DNA of 17,244 bases from Verrucomicrobiaceae bacterium UBA2429. GTDB taxonomy: Bacteria > Verrucomicrobiota > Verrucomicrobiia > Verrucomicrobiales > Verrucomicrobiaceae. The position numbers were made by a program, and so were the translations under genes. Below, in pieces: positions 1 through 8,212 of the stretch; positions within the stretch are counted from its first letter, which is position 1, and each line of letters opens with the position of its first letter. The stretch spans positions 89,829 through 107,072 of the forward strand of contig DDQZ01000046.1 in assembly GCA_002343505.1 (NCBI GenBank). Reading direction: 5' to 3'. The notes beneath the pieces were generated by a model. That model searched no databases. It was not told the origin of the DNA and saw only the letters and a list, made by a program, of their open reading frames with translations.

Positions 1-90
1 ATCGGCGGCATCCTCAGCCTGAGCGCCGGCGAGCCGGCCCGCCTGCATCTCAAGCAGCTCATCCTCACCCCTGTCAAAACCACGGACTGA
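1..90 (+). CDS. 3' end of an unidentified gene (partial)
   Basis: Frame 1 is open from the window edge to a TGA at 88-90 and gives a 29-residue tail that starts IGGILSLSAG and ends TPVKTTD. The alternation of hydrophobic and polar residues (LHLKQLILTPV) looks like the last beta-strands of a domain, but I do not recognise the family. Codon use, with G/C third positions, matches the neighbouring genes. The next gene starts 27 bases downstream on the same strand, so the two could be co-transcribed. The function cannot be inferred from this fragment. Confidence 0.55.
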   Translation: MGGILSLSAGEPARLHLKQLILTPVKTTD

Positions 91-117
91 ACCCCAAACC
101 GGACCCTCAAACATCTC

Positions 118-843
118 ATGGGAGCACAATGGAAACAGAAATGGCGCGAACTGGCCGCGGATCAAAAAGGCAAAATCGTCGGCAAGCTGACGCGTGAAAT
201 CCAGGTCGCCGCCCGCCTCGGCGGCCCCGACCCCGACCTCAACGCGCGCCTCCACGCCGCCATCGCCGCCGCGCGCAAGCAAAGCGTCACGCGCGACGCC
301 ATCGAGCGCGCCATCGCCAAAGGCAGCGGCATCGGCGGCGAGCCGGTGAACTACCAGACCGTCGTCTTCGAGGGCTTCGCACCGCACCGCGTGCCGGTGA
401 TGGTCGAGTGCCTCACCGACAACAACAACCGCACCTCCTCCGAAGTCCGCGTGCTTTTCAAAGCGGGCAGCATGGGCACGCCCGGCTCCGTCGCCTGGAT
501 GTTCGAGCACTGCGGCCTCATCGAGGCCCACCATCCGGACGCCGCCCAGGACATCGAAACCGCTGCCATCGAAGCCGGCGCGGACAACGTCGAGCCGCTC
601 GAACTCGACGATGAGGACGCCGCCGGGCACCTCGGCGCGCGTTTTCTCACCGCCACCACCGATCTGGACGCCGTCACCAAGGCGCTCAAGGCCGCCGGCT
701 GGCAGATCACCACTTCGGAACTCCACCACCAGCCCAAGGACTGCCCACCGCTCGACGACACCCAGCGCGCCGAGGTCACCGCCTTCCTCCAGGCTCTCGA
801 TGGCCACGCCGACGTCCACCGCGTCTATGCCGCCATGAAATGA
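118..843 (+). CDS. yebC: YebC/PmpR (TACO1)-family protein
   Basis: The 241-residue product matches the YebC/TACO1 family along its length. The N-terminal helical part (GKIVGKLTREIQVAAR, then GGPDPDLNARL, residues 19-45) is followed by RDAIERAIAKGSG (59-71), a usual family signature. The central domain holds VFEGFAP, VECLTDNNNRT and GSVAWMFE. Members act in the cytoplasm. They have been described as DNA-binding transcriptional regulators (PmpR in Pseudomonas) and more recently as ribosome-associated factors that help translate difficult stretches, so the exact role here is open. The family usually begins MAGHSKW; this protein begins MGAQWKQKWRELAA, a variant N-terminus. The ATG at 118 is the only sensible start, although no strong ribosome binding site precedes it. 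Length is normal for the family. Confidence 0.93.
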   Translation: MGAQWKQKWRELAADQKGKIVGKLTREIQVAARLGGPDPDLNARLHAAIAAARKQSVTRDAIERAIAKGSGIGGEPVNYQTVVFEGFAPHRVPVMVECLTDNNNRTSSEVRVLFKAGSMGTPGSVAWMFEHCGLIEAHHPDAAQDIETAAIEAGADNVEPLELDDEDAAGHLGARFLTATTDLDAVTKALKAAGWQITTSELHHQPKDCPPLDDTQRAEVTAFLQALDGHADVHRVYAAMK

Positions 844-920
844 GAGTGCCGGGGCGCGGCCTGGGCGCCGCAACCATGACGCGATGACACCGCGCCCTTG
901 CGCACGGCGGGCCGCGCCTT

Positions 921-1811
921 ATGGATGGGCGCATGGCAGACACACTCCCTCCAGCGATCGGCATCATCGGCGGCTCCGGGCTTTATGAAATCGAAGGCTT
1001 CGAGCAGCCGGAGGAGCTGGAGATCACCACGCCCTTCGGCCCGCCATCGGACAAGCTGGTGGGCGGCGTCCTCGCCGGTCGGCGCGTTTATTTCCTGCCC
1101 CGGCACGGGCGCGGACACCGCATCCTGCCCACGGAGCTGCCGCACCGCGCCAATCTCTGGGCTCTGCGCTCGCTGGGCGTGCGCCACGTCATCGCCGTCA
1201 CCGCCGTGGGCAGTCTGCGGGCGGAATACCACCCGCGGGATGTGCTGCTGCCGGACCAGTTTTTTGACCGCACCAGCCGGCGCGCCGAGCACACCTTCTT
1301 CGGGCGCGGCATCGTGGCGCATGTGGCCTTTGCGGACCCTCTCAGCGCGGGACTGCGCGCGCTGCTGAAGCAGGCTGCCGCGGAGCAGGGCGCGCGCGTT
1401 CATGACGGCGGCACTTATGTGTGCATGGACGGGCCGGCCTTCTCCACCAGGGCGGAGTCGAACGCGCACCGGCAGCTCGGCTTTGACGTGATCGGCATGA
1501 CCAATCTGCCGGAGGCAAAGCTGGCGCGCGAGGCCGAGATGGCGCTGGCGACGCTGGCGATGATCACCGACTTCGACTGCTGGAAGACGGACGAGGAGCA
1601 CGTCACCGCCGAGGCGGTGATGGGTCATGTGCAGGCCAACGCGGCGATGGCGAAAGCCATCCTCGCATGCGTGATCCCGCGCATCCCGAAGGATGCAGGC
1701 TGGCCTGAGCACCGCTCGCTCGACGGCTCCCTCATGACGCCGCGCCAGCTCTGGCCGGAGAGCACGACGCAGGAGCTGCGGCCCCTGCTGGAGCGCTTCC
1801 TCGAAGGGTGA
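921..1811 (+). CDS. mtnP: S-methyl-5'-thioadenosine phosphorylase
   Basis: This 296-residue enzyme of the PNP/MTAP family cleaves 5'-methylthioadenosine with phosphate to adenine and methylthioribose 1-phosphate, the first step of methionine salvage in the cytoplasm. The phosphate-binding loop GIIGGSG is at residues 14-20. RHGRGH (61-66), TAVGSLR (94-100), DQFFDRT (112-118) and GPAFSTRAES (171-180) are all typical. MTNLPEA (193-199) and TDFDCW (216-221) carry the base- and ribose-binding residues. The two aspartates in DFD favour an adenine-type substrate over the guanine/hypoxanthine of PNP. A second ATG at 933 (MADTLPP) is equally possible as the start, because family homology begins only at residue 12. 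The gene is 77 bases downstream of yebC and converges with the hydrolase gene. No other methionine-salvage gene is nearby. Confidence 0.95.
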   Translation: MDGRMADTLPPAIGIIGGSGLYEIEGFEQPEELEITTPFGPPSDKLVGGVLAGRRVYFLPRHGRGHRILPTELPHRANLWALRSLGVRHVIAVTAVGSLRAEYHPRDVLLPDQFFDRTSRRAEHTFFGRGIVAHVAFADPLSAGLRALLKQAAAEQGARVHDGGTYVCMDGPAFSTRAESNAHRQLGFDVIGMTNLPEAKLAREAEMALATLAMITDFDCWKTDEEHVTAEAVMGHVQANAAMAKAILACVIPRIPKDAGWPEHRSLDGSLMTPRQLWPESTTQELRPLLERFLEG

Positions 1812-1838
1812 TGCCTCGCACGCCTCAATGCGCGGAGT

Positions 1839-2714
1839 TTATTCGATGTCTTCCGCCGCGGAAATGACCGCGACTTCGGAGTCACCTTCCGCCATTTCAG
1901 CCGGAGCGGCGGCAGGCTCGCCGAGGAGATGGCGCCGCAGAAAAGCGAGCGCATGCCGCTCATACACCGCGCGGCGCGCGGCATCGGTCCTGCCGCAGGC
2001 CAGCTCCGCCATGCGGCTTGTCGGATTTTCAGGATCGCAATGCGTGGAGCCGCGCACACGCAGCGCAGCGAGCGGCGCGCCGGGGACCCGCAGCCAGGCC
2101 AGCGCGTTGGCATGGCGGTTCCACGCGCCGGACTCGGCCAGGAGCATGAGCGCGGGGACTTTCAGCTTTTTCACCGCCGCAAGGCCGTGGCCCATGAAGT
2201 CCACCGGATCCAGCCCGACCCAGCAGCGCGCGCGTTTTTCCCGGCCCGCCGCCAGCAGCGTGGCAAAGCCGCCCGCCGAATGCCCGATGAGCGCGACATC
2301 TCCCGTGGGCGCCGCTTGACCGGGCCTGCCCGGCTCGTGCAGCAGCGTGATCAAATCACCGATGGCGCGCGCGTTGCGGCCATGGTCGGCAAAGGCGGGC
2401 AGGTCTGGCACGGCGGCGATCATGCCGTTTTGCGCCAGCAGGATGCCCCACCCGGCCATGACGCGGCGGTTTCGTGTGAAGCCATGCGCGACGATGACCA
2501 CCGGCGCTTTGTCCGCTTTTTGCGGCAAGTAAATGTCCACCGGCACCTCACTGCCCTGGAGCGTGAGTTTATCCGTCCGTTTCGTGATGCCGGACGGCAC
2601 GGGCAGGTGTGGCACGCGGTTCGCGCACCCGGCCATGATGAGCAGGCCCGTGATGGCGAGCACGGGCAGCAGGAGCGCGGCGGCGCAGCCTTTTTTGATC
2701 CGTGCTTTCTTCAT
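1839..2714 (-). CDS. alpha/beta-hydrolase lipoprotein (PAF-acetylhydrolase / dienelactone-hydrolase type)
   Basis: The 291-residue product starts with a basic N-terminus and a hydrophobic segment ending IMAGC, so Cys30 is a probable lipidation site; the Met at -3 is an uncommon but tolerated lipobox residue. The hydrolase core follows: the oxyanion-loop HGF at 77-79, the nucleophile elbow GHSAGG with Ser146, an acidic residue at Asp169 or Asp172 (GLDPVDF), and His225 (GSTHCD). The triad is therefore complete. The pattern fits the platelet-activating-factor acetylhydrolase/chlorophyllase-like branch, which cleaves ester bonds; the substrate cannot be read from sequence. The protein should be anchored on the periplasmic side of a membrane. 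The ATG overlaps the stop codon of the upstream PhoD-like gene (ATGA at 2711-2714), implying translational coupling and a shared extracellular degradative role. Confidence 0.85.
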   Translation of the reverse strand: MKKARIKKGCAAALLLPVLAITGLLIMAGCANRVPHLPVPSGITKRTDKLTLQGSEVPVDIYLPQKADKAPVVIVAHGFTRNRRVMAGWGILLAQNGMIAAVPDLPAFADHGRNARAIGDLITLLHEPGRPGQAAPTGDVALIGHSAGGFATLLAAGREKRARCWVGLDPVDFMGHGLAAVKKLKVPALMLLAESGAWNRHANALAWLRVPGAPLAALRVRGSTHCDPENPTSRMAELACGRTDAARRAVYERHALAFLRRHLLGEPAAAPAEMAEGDSEVAVISAAEDIE

Positions 2715-4555
2715 CGCGCGGTGCTGATGGCCTCGGAGTACACATGCTCGCCGGTGCGGCCGTCGAAGTATTGGAAGATGACCTGCGGGTGCGGGTAGGC
2801 CACCCAGCGCGTGCCGCCGAGCTGCTGCGGCATGTTATAGACGTTGTTCACCTGCACCACGCAGTAATACGGATACATGCGCTGCGGGCGCTCCAGGTCG
2901 GGCAGGATGTAGCTGCTCCAGCGGATGTCACACTTGCGCGGGCCGGACTGGTAGATGCCGGTGGCGGGGCGGTTGCCTTCGTCGTTGACGGGCACATGGT
3001 TCACGGAGTTCAGCGGGCCGGAGGAGAACTCCCACACGCGGTCGGTGATCTTGATGGCGAAGCTGTTGTGCAGGTCCGCCGTGAGGATAAAGACGGGCTT
3101 TTTCAGCGCGTCGAAGAACTCGATCAGCTCCTCGCGCTCGGCGATGAGCGAGGTCCATGCCTCGTCCTTGCCCTCGGTGAACTCATGCCCGCCGGCGCCG
3201 TTGTGGGGGATCATGAAGTTGACGGAGGAGACGAGGAAAAAGAAATCGCTGGTGCTGCGCCGCATCTCGTCGAGCAGCCAGGCTTTCTGGTCCTTGCCGA
3301 GGAAGCTGAGGCCCGCGCGCGAGGGGTCCTTGATGTCGTGCATCTCGCGGTGCGTCTTGGAGTCTATGATGAAGTAATCGCAATTCGAGACGGTGAATTT
3401 GCCGTATGACTTGCGCCCGATGGAATAGGAGCCGGTGCTGTCCGCGTAAGCGGCGGGCGTGATGCGCAGGCGGTGCGCATCGAGCACTTCGGCGATGGCG
3501 AAGATGCCGGCGTTGGGGTTGCCGGGCGGTTCCTTGTCGAGGCGGATGTCGTCCTCACCGGCGGTGATTCTGCCCCAATGGACGTGCAGGTTGGCGGCCT
3601 GGGTCATGTCGAGCTTGGTGAAGTCGGCCTGCTCGTCCACGAGGATGTCGCTGCCTTTTTTCAGAATGGCGCGGCCAAAATGGATGCCCTGCGTGGTCTC
3701 ATAGGGGTTGGCCCAGCCGGCGTAGTCCTCCCAGGCGCGGATGCCGATGTCGCGAAAGACGGCGCGGCGCTCGCGGAAGCCGGTGGTGCCGCAGCCGCGG
3801 ATGTCATTGACGAGTTCGTGGTCGTCGAAGGTGAAGACGGTGGGCATGTTCCGCTGCCAGGCGGCCAGGTTCACGCCGCGGGAGAGGTAGGTTTTGTAGT
3901 TCTCCCACAGGCCGGTGATGTTCGGCGCCAGGTCCACGATGCGCGGCGCCTGATCCGGCATCAGCCCGGCCTGCATGAGCCAGGCCTCGGGCGGCATGGA
4001 GCGGTGCTCCTCATAGATGAAGTCGCCGTTCATGATGGAAAAATGCGTCCGGCCATGCAGCTCCCGCAGCATGGTGGCGTGCGCTGGCAGGCTGGGGCCG
4101 ATGCCGCTCTTCGGATTCTGATTGGCGCAGGAGCCGAACTGGAAGCGGAAGTTGAAGAGGCCTTTGGGGTTGTGCGTGGCTTCACGATGCGCCTCGGCGC
4201 CGGGCAGGGTGAGGAAGCTGCCGCCGGGGCCGCTGGGCACCTTGCCGATGAAGACCTGGTAATGGTAAAGGGTATCCGGCTTCAGCCCGGTGAGCGTGAC
4301 GGAGCCGGTGTGGTCGCGGTCGGCTGAGGTCCGCACTGGCGTAGTGCTTTGATCCAAGCTCTCGTCATTCTGCCCATAACGCACCGTGAACTCCCCCGCC
4401 CGGTGCGTGCGCGCCCAGACGCGCACGCTGGAGTCGGTGACGAGGCCGAGCATGGGGCCGTGGGTGACGTGATTGGTGCTGTATTCCTCCATCGGAACCT
4501 GGGCGGCCAGGGCGGGGACGAGGATGAGGCTGAGAATATGACGCGCGGCTTGCAT
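2711..4555 (-). CDS. PhoD-like metallophosphatase, secreted
   Basis: The product is 614 residues from the ATG at 4555. A GTG four codons upstream is an alternative, but the ATG places a signal peptide (MQAARHILSLILVPALAA) at the start. An N-terminal fibronectin-like domain (about 30-120) precedes the catalytic domain, as in PhoD proteins. Metal-site motifs are visible: FGSC (140-143), NGDFIYEE (176-183), FDDHE (243-247) and TADLH (492-496). PhoD enzymes hydrolyse phosphomono- and diesters outside the cytoplasm using Fe/Ca. Between the FDDHE motif and IDSKTHREM (about 397-405) there is a roughly 90-residue segment (about 300-390) unlike the usual PhoD core. It contains HVHWGRITAGEDD and a beta-rich stretch. 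The gene is coupled through ATGA to the hydrolase lipoprotein gene and is divergent from the efflux operon. Confidence 0.88.
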   Translation of the reverse strand: MQAARHILSLILVPALAAQVPMEEYSTNHVTHGPMLGLVTDSSVRVWARTHRAGEFTVRYGQNDESLDQSTTPVRTSADRDHTGSVTLTGLKPDTLYHYQVFIGKVPSGPGGSFLTLPGAEAHREATHNPKGLFNFRFQFGSCANQNPKSGIGPSLPAHATMLRELHGRTHFSIMNGDFIYEEHRSMPPEAWLMQAGLMPDQAPRIVDLAPNITGLWENYKTYLSRGVNLAAWQRNMPTVFTFDDHELVNDIRGCGTTGFRERRAVFRDIGIRAWEDYAGWANPYETTQGIHFGRAILKKGSDILVDEQADFTKLDMTQAANLHVHWGRITAGEDDIRLDKEPPGNPNAGIFAIAEVLDAHRLRITPAAYADSTGSYSIGRKSYGKFTVSNCDYFIIDSKTHREMHDIKDPSRAGLSFLGKDQKAWLLDEMRRSTSDFFFLVSSVNFMIPHNGAGGHEFTEGKDEAWTSLIAEREELIEFFDALKKPVFILTADLHNSFAIKITDRVWEFSSGPLNSVNHVPVNDEGNRPATGIYQSGPRKCDIRWSSYILPDLERPQRMYPYYCVVQVNNVYNMPQQLGGTRWVAYPHPQVIFQYFDGRTGEHVYSEAISTAR

Positions 4556-4700
4556 GAGGCATGTCACAACGCGGCTCCGAACACGGCCTTGCTTGATAGA
4601 AGCCGCGCTGTTCGGGCGTTGATTGGACCCGCCGGGCCGCTTTGAAAAACTCCCCCCTCATTCGAGCGCCCCGGAGGGTGATCTCGCGCACACATCCGAC
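4556..4700. promoter_or_regulatory. divergent intergenic region, presumed promoters for the phosphatase and efflux operons
   Basis: Two operons diverge from this 145-base gap, so it should hold a promoter in each direction. The best + strand match I can see is TTGATT at 4619-4624 followed 17 bases later by TTGAAA, a poor -10. No convincing sigma-70 pair or operator is visible on either strand. A GGAGGG at 4673-4678 lies too far (22 bases) from the ATG at 4701 to act as a normal ribosome binding site. The assignment rests on gene orientation only. Confidence 0.35.
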
Positions 4701-6392
4701 ATGCCTAGAAGCCCCCTAGCCGCCCTCCTCCCAGCCGCGCTTTTGCCCGGCCTCTGCCTCCTCTCCGGCTGCACCCAGTCTTTCTACAAGCGCTGGGCGG
4801 ACAGGGAGGTCTTCGGGATCATCGGAAACAAGTCGCAGGTGGTGGCGGGAACCGATGAGACGCTGCTGGACATCACTCCCCCGCCCCCCGCGAAACTGGA
4901 CGCGCTGGAGAAAAGCCGCAACAACAGCGACTTCCTCGGCGAGCGCGCCTTCATCGAAAAAAACGCCCGGATGCTGGGCCTGGCCGACGCGCTGGACTTC
5001 GCCGTGCATCGCAACCGCGGCTATCTGGGGCGCAAGGAGACAGTGTACCTCAGCGCGCTGCGGCTGACTTTGACGCGGCAGCAGTTCGGGCCGGTGGCCG
5101 ACGGCGGCGGGGGGGTGTTTTACACGGAACGGCAGGTGAAGAACGGGGTGAACGACTTTGTCCGGACCTCGACGCTGACAACCGACGGCATCGTGGGCTT
5201 CGACTATCTCATGCGGACGGGCGCGCGCCTGGCAATGGACCTGAGCACGGATTTCACCCGCTTTTTCACCGGCGCCACGCCGAAGCTGAGCGATTCCCGC
5301 GCGGCGGCCACGCTCTCCCAGCCGCTGCTGCGCGGCGCGGGCGTGCTGGCGGCCTCGGAGCCCCTGCGCCAGGACGAGCGGGAGGTGCTCTACGCGATCC
5401 GGGATTTCACCCAGTTCCGCAAACAGTTCACCGTGGACACGGCGCGCCAATACCTGCGCGTGCTGCAGGCGCGCGAGGCGGCCCGGAACCGCAACACGGC
5501 CTACCGCGCGGCCATCCTCTCCCTGGAGCGCGAGCGCGCGCTGGCGGACGCGAACCTGCGCTCTCAATCCAGCCTGCGGCAGATCGAGCAGGGGCTGCTC
5601 TCCTATGAGCGCTCCAGGATCACCGCCATCCGCAATTACGAGGACCAGCTTGACGACCTGAAGATCGCCCTCGGCCTGCCGGTGACCGAGCGCATCGTGC
5701 TGGACAACAAGGAGATCGAAAACCTCCAGGTCATTGACCCGTCCGGCACGCTGGACGAGGCGCAGGACACCGCCCTGATCACGCGGCTGGACCTCTTCAA
5801 TGAGCGCGACCGCCTCCAGGACGCGGCGCGCAAGGTGAAAATCGCCCACCAGAACACACTGCCCGGCGTCAACGCGCTGGTGAATTACGAGATCGGCACG
5901 CCCGGCGGCAACGAGGGCCTGGAACTCAACCACCGCCAGCGCCGCCTGACAGCCGGCCTTGATGTGGACCTGAACCTGAACACCAAACCCGAGCGCAATG
6001 TGCTGCGCTCCAGCCAGATCACCGAGCAGCGCTCCGCGCGCGAGCTGGAGCTGGCGGAGGAAAACCTGCGCGGCAACATCCGCGCGGACTGGCGCGCCCT
6101 GGAGGTGGCGAGGCAGCAGTACGACCTGGCCGTGGAAGGTCTGGCGCTGGCCGAGAAGAGGCTGGAGATCGAGGAGGCGCTCATGGCCGAAGGCCAGGGC
6201 ACCGCGCGTGACATCGTGGAATCACAGGACCGGCTCATTGCCGCGCGCGACCTTGTGGTGTCGTCGAAAATTGACCATGTGATCGCCCGCCTGCAATTAT
6301 GGAGCGACATGGGAATTCTATTCATTCAGAAAGACGGCCGGTGGGCGGACGTATTGAAAAACGAAAAGAATCAGGGAACCGAGGAAGAATGA
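4701..6392 (+). CDS. TolC-family outer-membrane efflux lipoprotein
   Basis: The 563-residue product starts at the ATG at 4701, chosen because it puts a lipoprotein signal (LCLLSGC, Cys24) at the N-terminus; an ATG 26 codons upstream would bury this signal. The rest alternates long amphipathic helices with short strands, as in outer-membrane efflux channels. SQPLLRGAG (about residue 210) and the second helical repeat (RADWRALEVARQQYDLA, then RLEIEEALMAEG) are typical of the TolC/NodT group. It would form a trimeric channel that carries substrates across the outer membrane together with the adaptor encoded next. It is longer than standard TolC-type proteins (about 420-500), with an extra N-terminal segment of about 70 residues before the first long helix. 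Its TGA overlaps the ATG of the adaptor gene. Confidence 0.88.
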   Translation: MPRSPLAALLPAALLPGLCLLSGCTQSFYKRWADREVFGIIGNKSQVVAGTDETLLDITPPPPAKLDALEKSRNNSDFLGERAFIEKNARMLGLADALDFAVHRNRGYLGRKETVYLSALRLTLTRQQFGPVADGGGGVFYTERQVKNGVNDFVRTSTLTTDGIVGFDYLMRTGARLAMDLSTDFTRFFTGATPKLSDSRAAATLSQPLLRGAGVLAASEPLRQDEREVLYAIRDFTQFRKQFTVDTARQYLRVLQAREAARNRNTAYRAAILSLERERALADANLRSQSSLRQIEQGLLSYERSRITAIRNYEDQLDDLKIALGLPVTERIVLDNKEIENLQVIDPSGTLDEAQDTALITRLDLFNERDRLQDAARKVKIAHQNTLPGVNALVNYEIGTPGGNEGLELNHRQRRLTAGLDVDLNLNTKPERNVLRSSQITEQRSARELELAEENLRGNIRADWRALEVARQQYDLAVEGLALAEKRLEIEEALMAEGQGTARDIVESQDRLIAARDLVVSSKIDHVIARLQLWSDMGILFIQKDGRWADVLKNEKNQGTEEE

Positions 6393-8212
6393 TGAAATTG
6401 AAAGCATGGCATCTGGTGGTCGGAGCAGCGGTCATTGCGGTCGCGGCCTGGTTCATGCTGCGCGGCCCTGGCGGCGCGGCTGATGACAACGTGCCCACCT
6501 TCGCCGTGCAGAAAGGCCCGCTCCAAATCAACGTGCTGCAAGGTGGTGAAATCCGCGCGCTGAGGAACTTCGAGCACAAGTCGGAGATCGAGACGCCCAC
6601 CAAGATCATCAGTGTGATTCCCGAGGGATACCTGGTGACCGAGGAGGATGTGAAGGAGGGCAAGGTGCTCATCGAACTGGACAGCACCGATTTGCGCACC
6701 CGCATTCAGGACCACGAAATCCAGTTCCAAACCACGGTCTCCATGTACATTGACGCGGACGAAGGGCGCGAAATCCAGCGCAGTGAGAATCAGAGCCTCG
6801 TGCGGGACATGAAGCAGACCGCCGGCTTTGCCCTGATGGACTTTGAAAAATACCTCGGCCGCCAGCTTGCCGCCGACATCCTCGTCGCCGCCGGCCTTCC
6901 CAAGGACATCGAAGCCTTCGACCGTTTCGCCGACGACCTTGAACAGCAGGCCAACGTCCAGCTTGAAGCGGGCGCCGCCTTGAAGGTGGCCCAGCAAGTC
7001 AAGGAAACCCCGGGGCCAGCCGTTGAACCGCAAAACACGGACGCCGTGCCCCTCCACGCGGATCGCATGGATTTCTCGCCCTATCTTGAGAGGCAGGACA
7101 GCGGTGACGGCGAGGCCCAGCAAAAGCTCAGGCAGCTTGAGGACGAACTCCTCCTGCGCAAATCGGAGCTCGCGGTCGCCAAACAGAAAGTTGAAGCTTC
7201 CCAGCGCCTCGCCGCGCGCGAGTTCATCTCCCGAACCCAGTTGGAGAACGACCAAGTCAACTTCGAAAAAGTCTCCCTTTCCGTCAAGACGGCGGAAACC
7301 CAGCTCAGCCTGTTCAAAACCTACGAGTTTTCCAAGCAGTGCGCCCTGCTCCTGTCCGAATACCGTGAGAGTCTGACCAAGCTCCAGCGCACCGTGCGCG
7401 CCAACCGCTCCAAGATGGCCCAGGCGGAGACCCGCTTCCAGACCGCCAAGCGCCGCTATGACATGGAGCTCGCCAAGAAAGACGACCTGGACCGCCAGCT
7501 CAAAGCCTGCCTCATCCGCGCCTCCCAGCCGGGTCTCGTCGCCTATGGCAACCTCAACGCCAGCAGCTCCACACGCTACAGCGAGCCCATCGAGGAGGGC
7601 GCCACCATCCGCTTCCGCCAGACTCTGCTCACCATACCGGACATGTCCCAGATGGGCGTCAGCGTGAACATCCACGAATCCCAGGTCAAAAAAGTCCGCA
7701 TCGGCCAGCCCGCCCTCATCCGCGTGGATGCCGAGCCCGGCAAGGTGCTCGAAGGACGCGTCGCCGAGCTGGCCCTGATGCCCGACTCGGGCAGCAGCCG
7801 CTACACGCCCAACCTCAAAGTCTATCCCGCGTCCGTCCACATCTTCGGCACGCACACCTGGATGAAACCCGGCATGAACGCCAAAGTCGAGGTCATCGTG
7901 GACCAGCTCGCTGATGTCATGTTCGTCCCCGTCCAGTCCATCGAGGTCCAGGACGACAAGCACTACTGCTACGTCACCGAAGGCTCGGGCATCGCCCGTC
8001 GCAGTGTCGTCACAGGTTTGTTCAACGACGAGTTTATCGAAGTCAGGGAAGGCCTGGCCTTCGGAGAAAAGGTCGCCCTTTCCATCCCCAAAAGCCTGAC
8101 CTCGGAGCCCAAACCCGCCACCGGCCCGGCCCAGCAGCCCTCCGGCGCCCCGCAGGAGCGCAAGCCGAAGGAAACCCCCAAGGCCAGGGACGTGGCCGCC
8201 GTGCGCGGATGA
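6389..8212 (+). CDS. HlyD/MacA-type periplasmic adaptor subunit, oversized
   Basis: The 607-residue product begins at the ATG at 6389, inside the ATGA overlap with the TolC gene; GAGGA at 6381-6385 is the likely ribosome binding site for this ATG or for the next codon, also ATG. One membrane helix (about residues 7-23) anchors it in the inner membrane. The first half of a lipoyl/barrel-sandwich domain is at 38-100, coiled-coil hairpin segments at about 243-375, the return strand IRASQPGLVAYG at 376-387, and a beta-barrel and membrane-proximal domain at 415-570. The tail is proline- and lysine-rich. Between the first lipoyl half and the main hairpin lies about 100 extra residues (about 145-240) with a helical stretch, making the protein much longer than MacA (about 370). 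It should bridge the ABC transporter to the TolC channel. Confidence 0.88.
   Translation: MMKLKAWHLVVGAAVIAVAAWFMLRGPGGAADDNVPTFAVQKGPLQINVLQGGEIRALRNFEHKSEIETPTKIISVIPEGYLVTEEDVKEGKVLIELDSTDLRTRIQDHEIQFQTTVSMYIDADEGREIQRSENQSLVRDMKQTAGFALMDFEKYLGRQLAADILVAAGLPKDIEAFDRFADDLEQQANVQLEAGAALKVAQQVKETPGPAVEPQNTDAVPLHADRMDFSPYLERQDSGDGEAQQKLRQLEDELLLRKSELAVAKQKVEASQRLAAREFISRTQLENDQVNFEKVSLSVKTAETQLSLFKTYEFSKQCALLLSEYRESLTKLQRTVRANRSKMAQAETRFQTAKRRYDMELAKKDDLDRQLKACLIRASQPGLVAYGNLNASSSTRYSEPIEEGATIRFRQTLLTIPDMSQMGVSVNIHESQVKKVRIGQPALIRVDAEPGKVLEGRVAELALMPDSGSSRYTPNLKVYPASVHIFGTHTWMKPGMNAKVEVIVDQLADVMFVPVQSIEVQDDKHYCYVTEGSGIARRSVVTGLFNDEFIEVREGLAFGEKVALSIPKSLTSEPKPATGPAQQPSGAPQERKPKETPKARDVAAVRG

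Noticed and set aside
848..870. GGCGC/GCGCC hairpin between yebC and mtnP as a terminator
   Set aside because: The stem is only 5 bp and no T-run follows; such pairs are common in GC-rich DNA.
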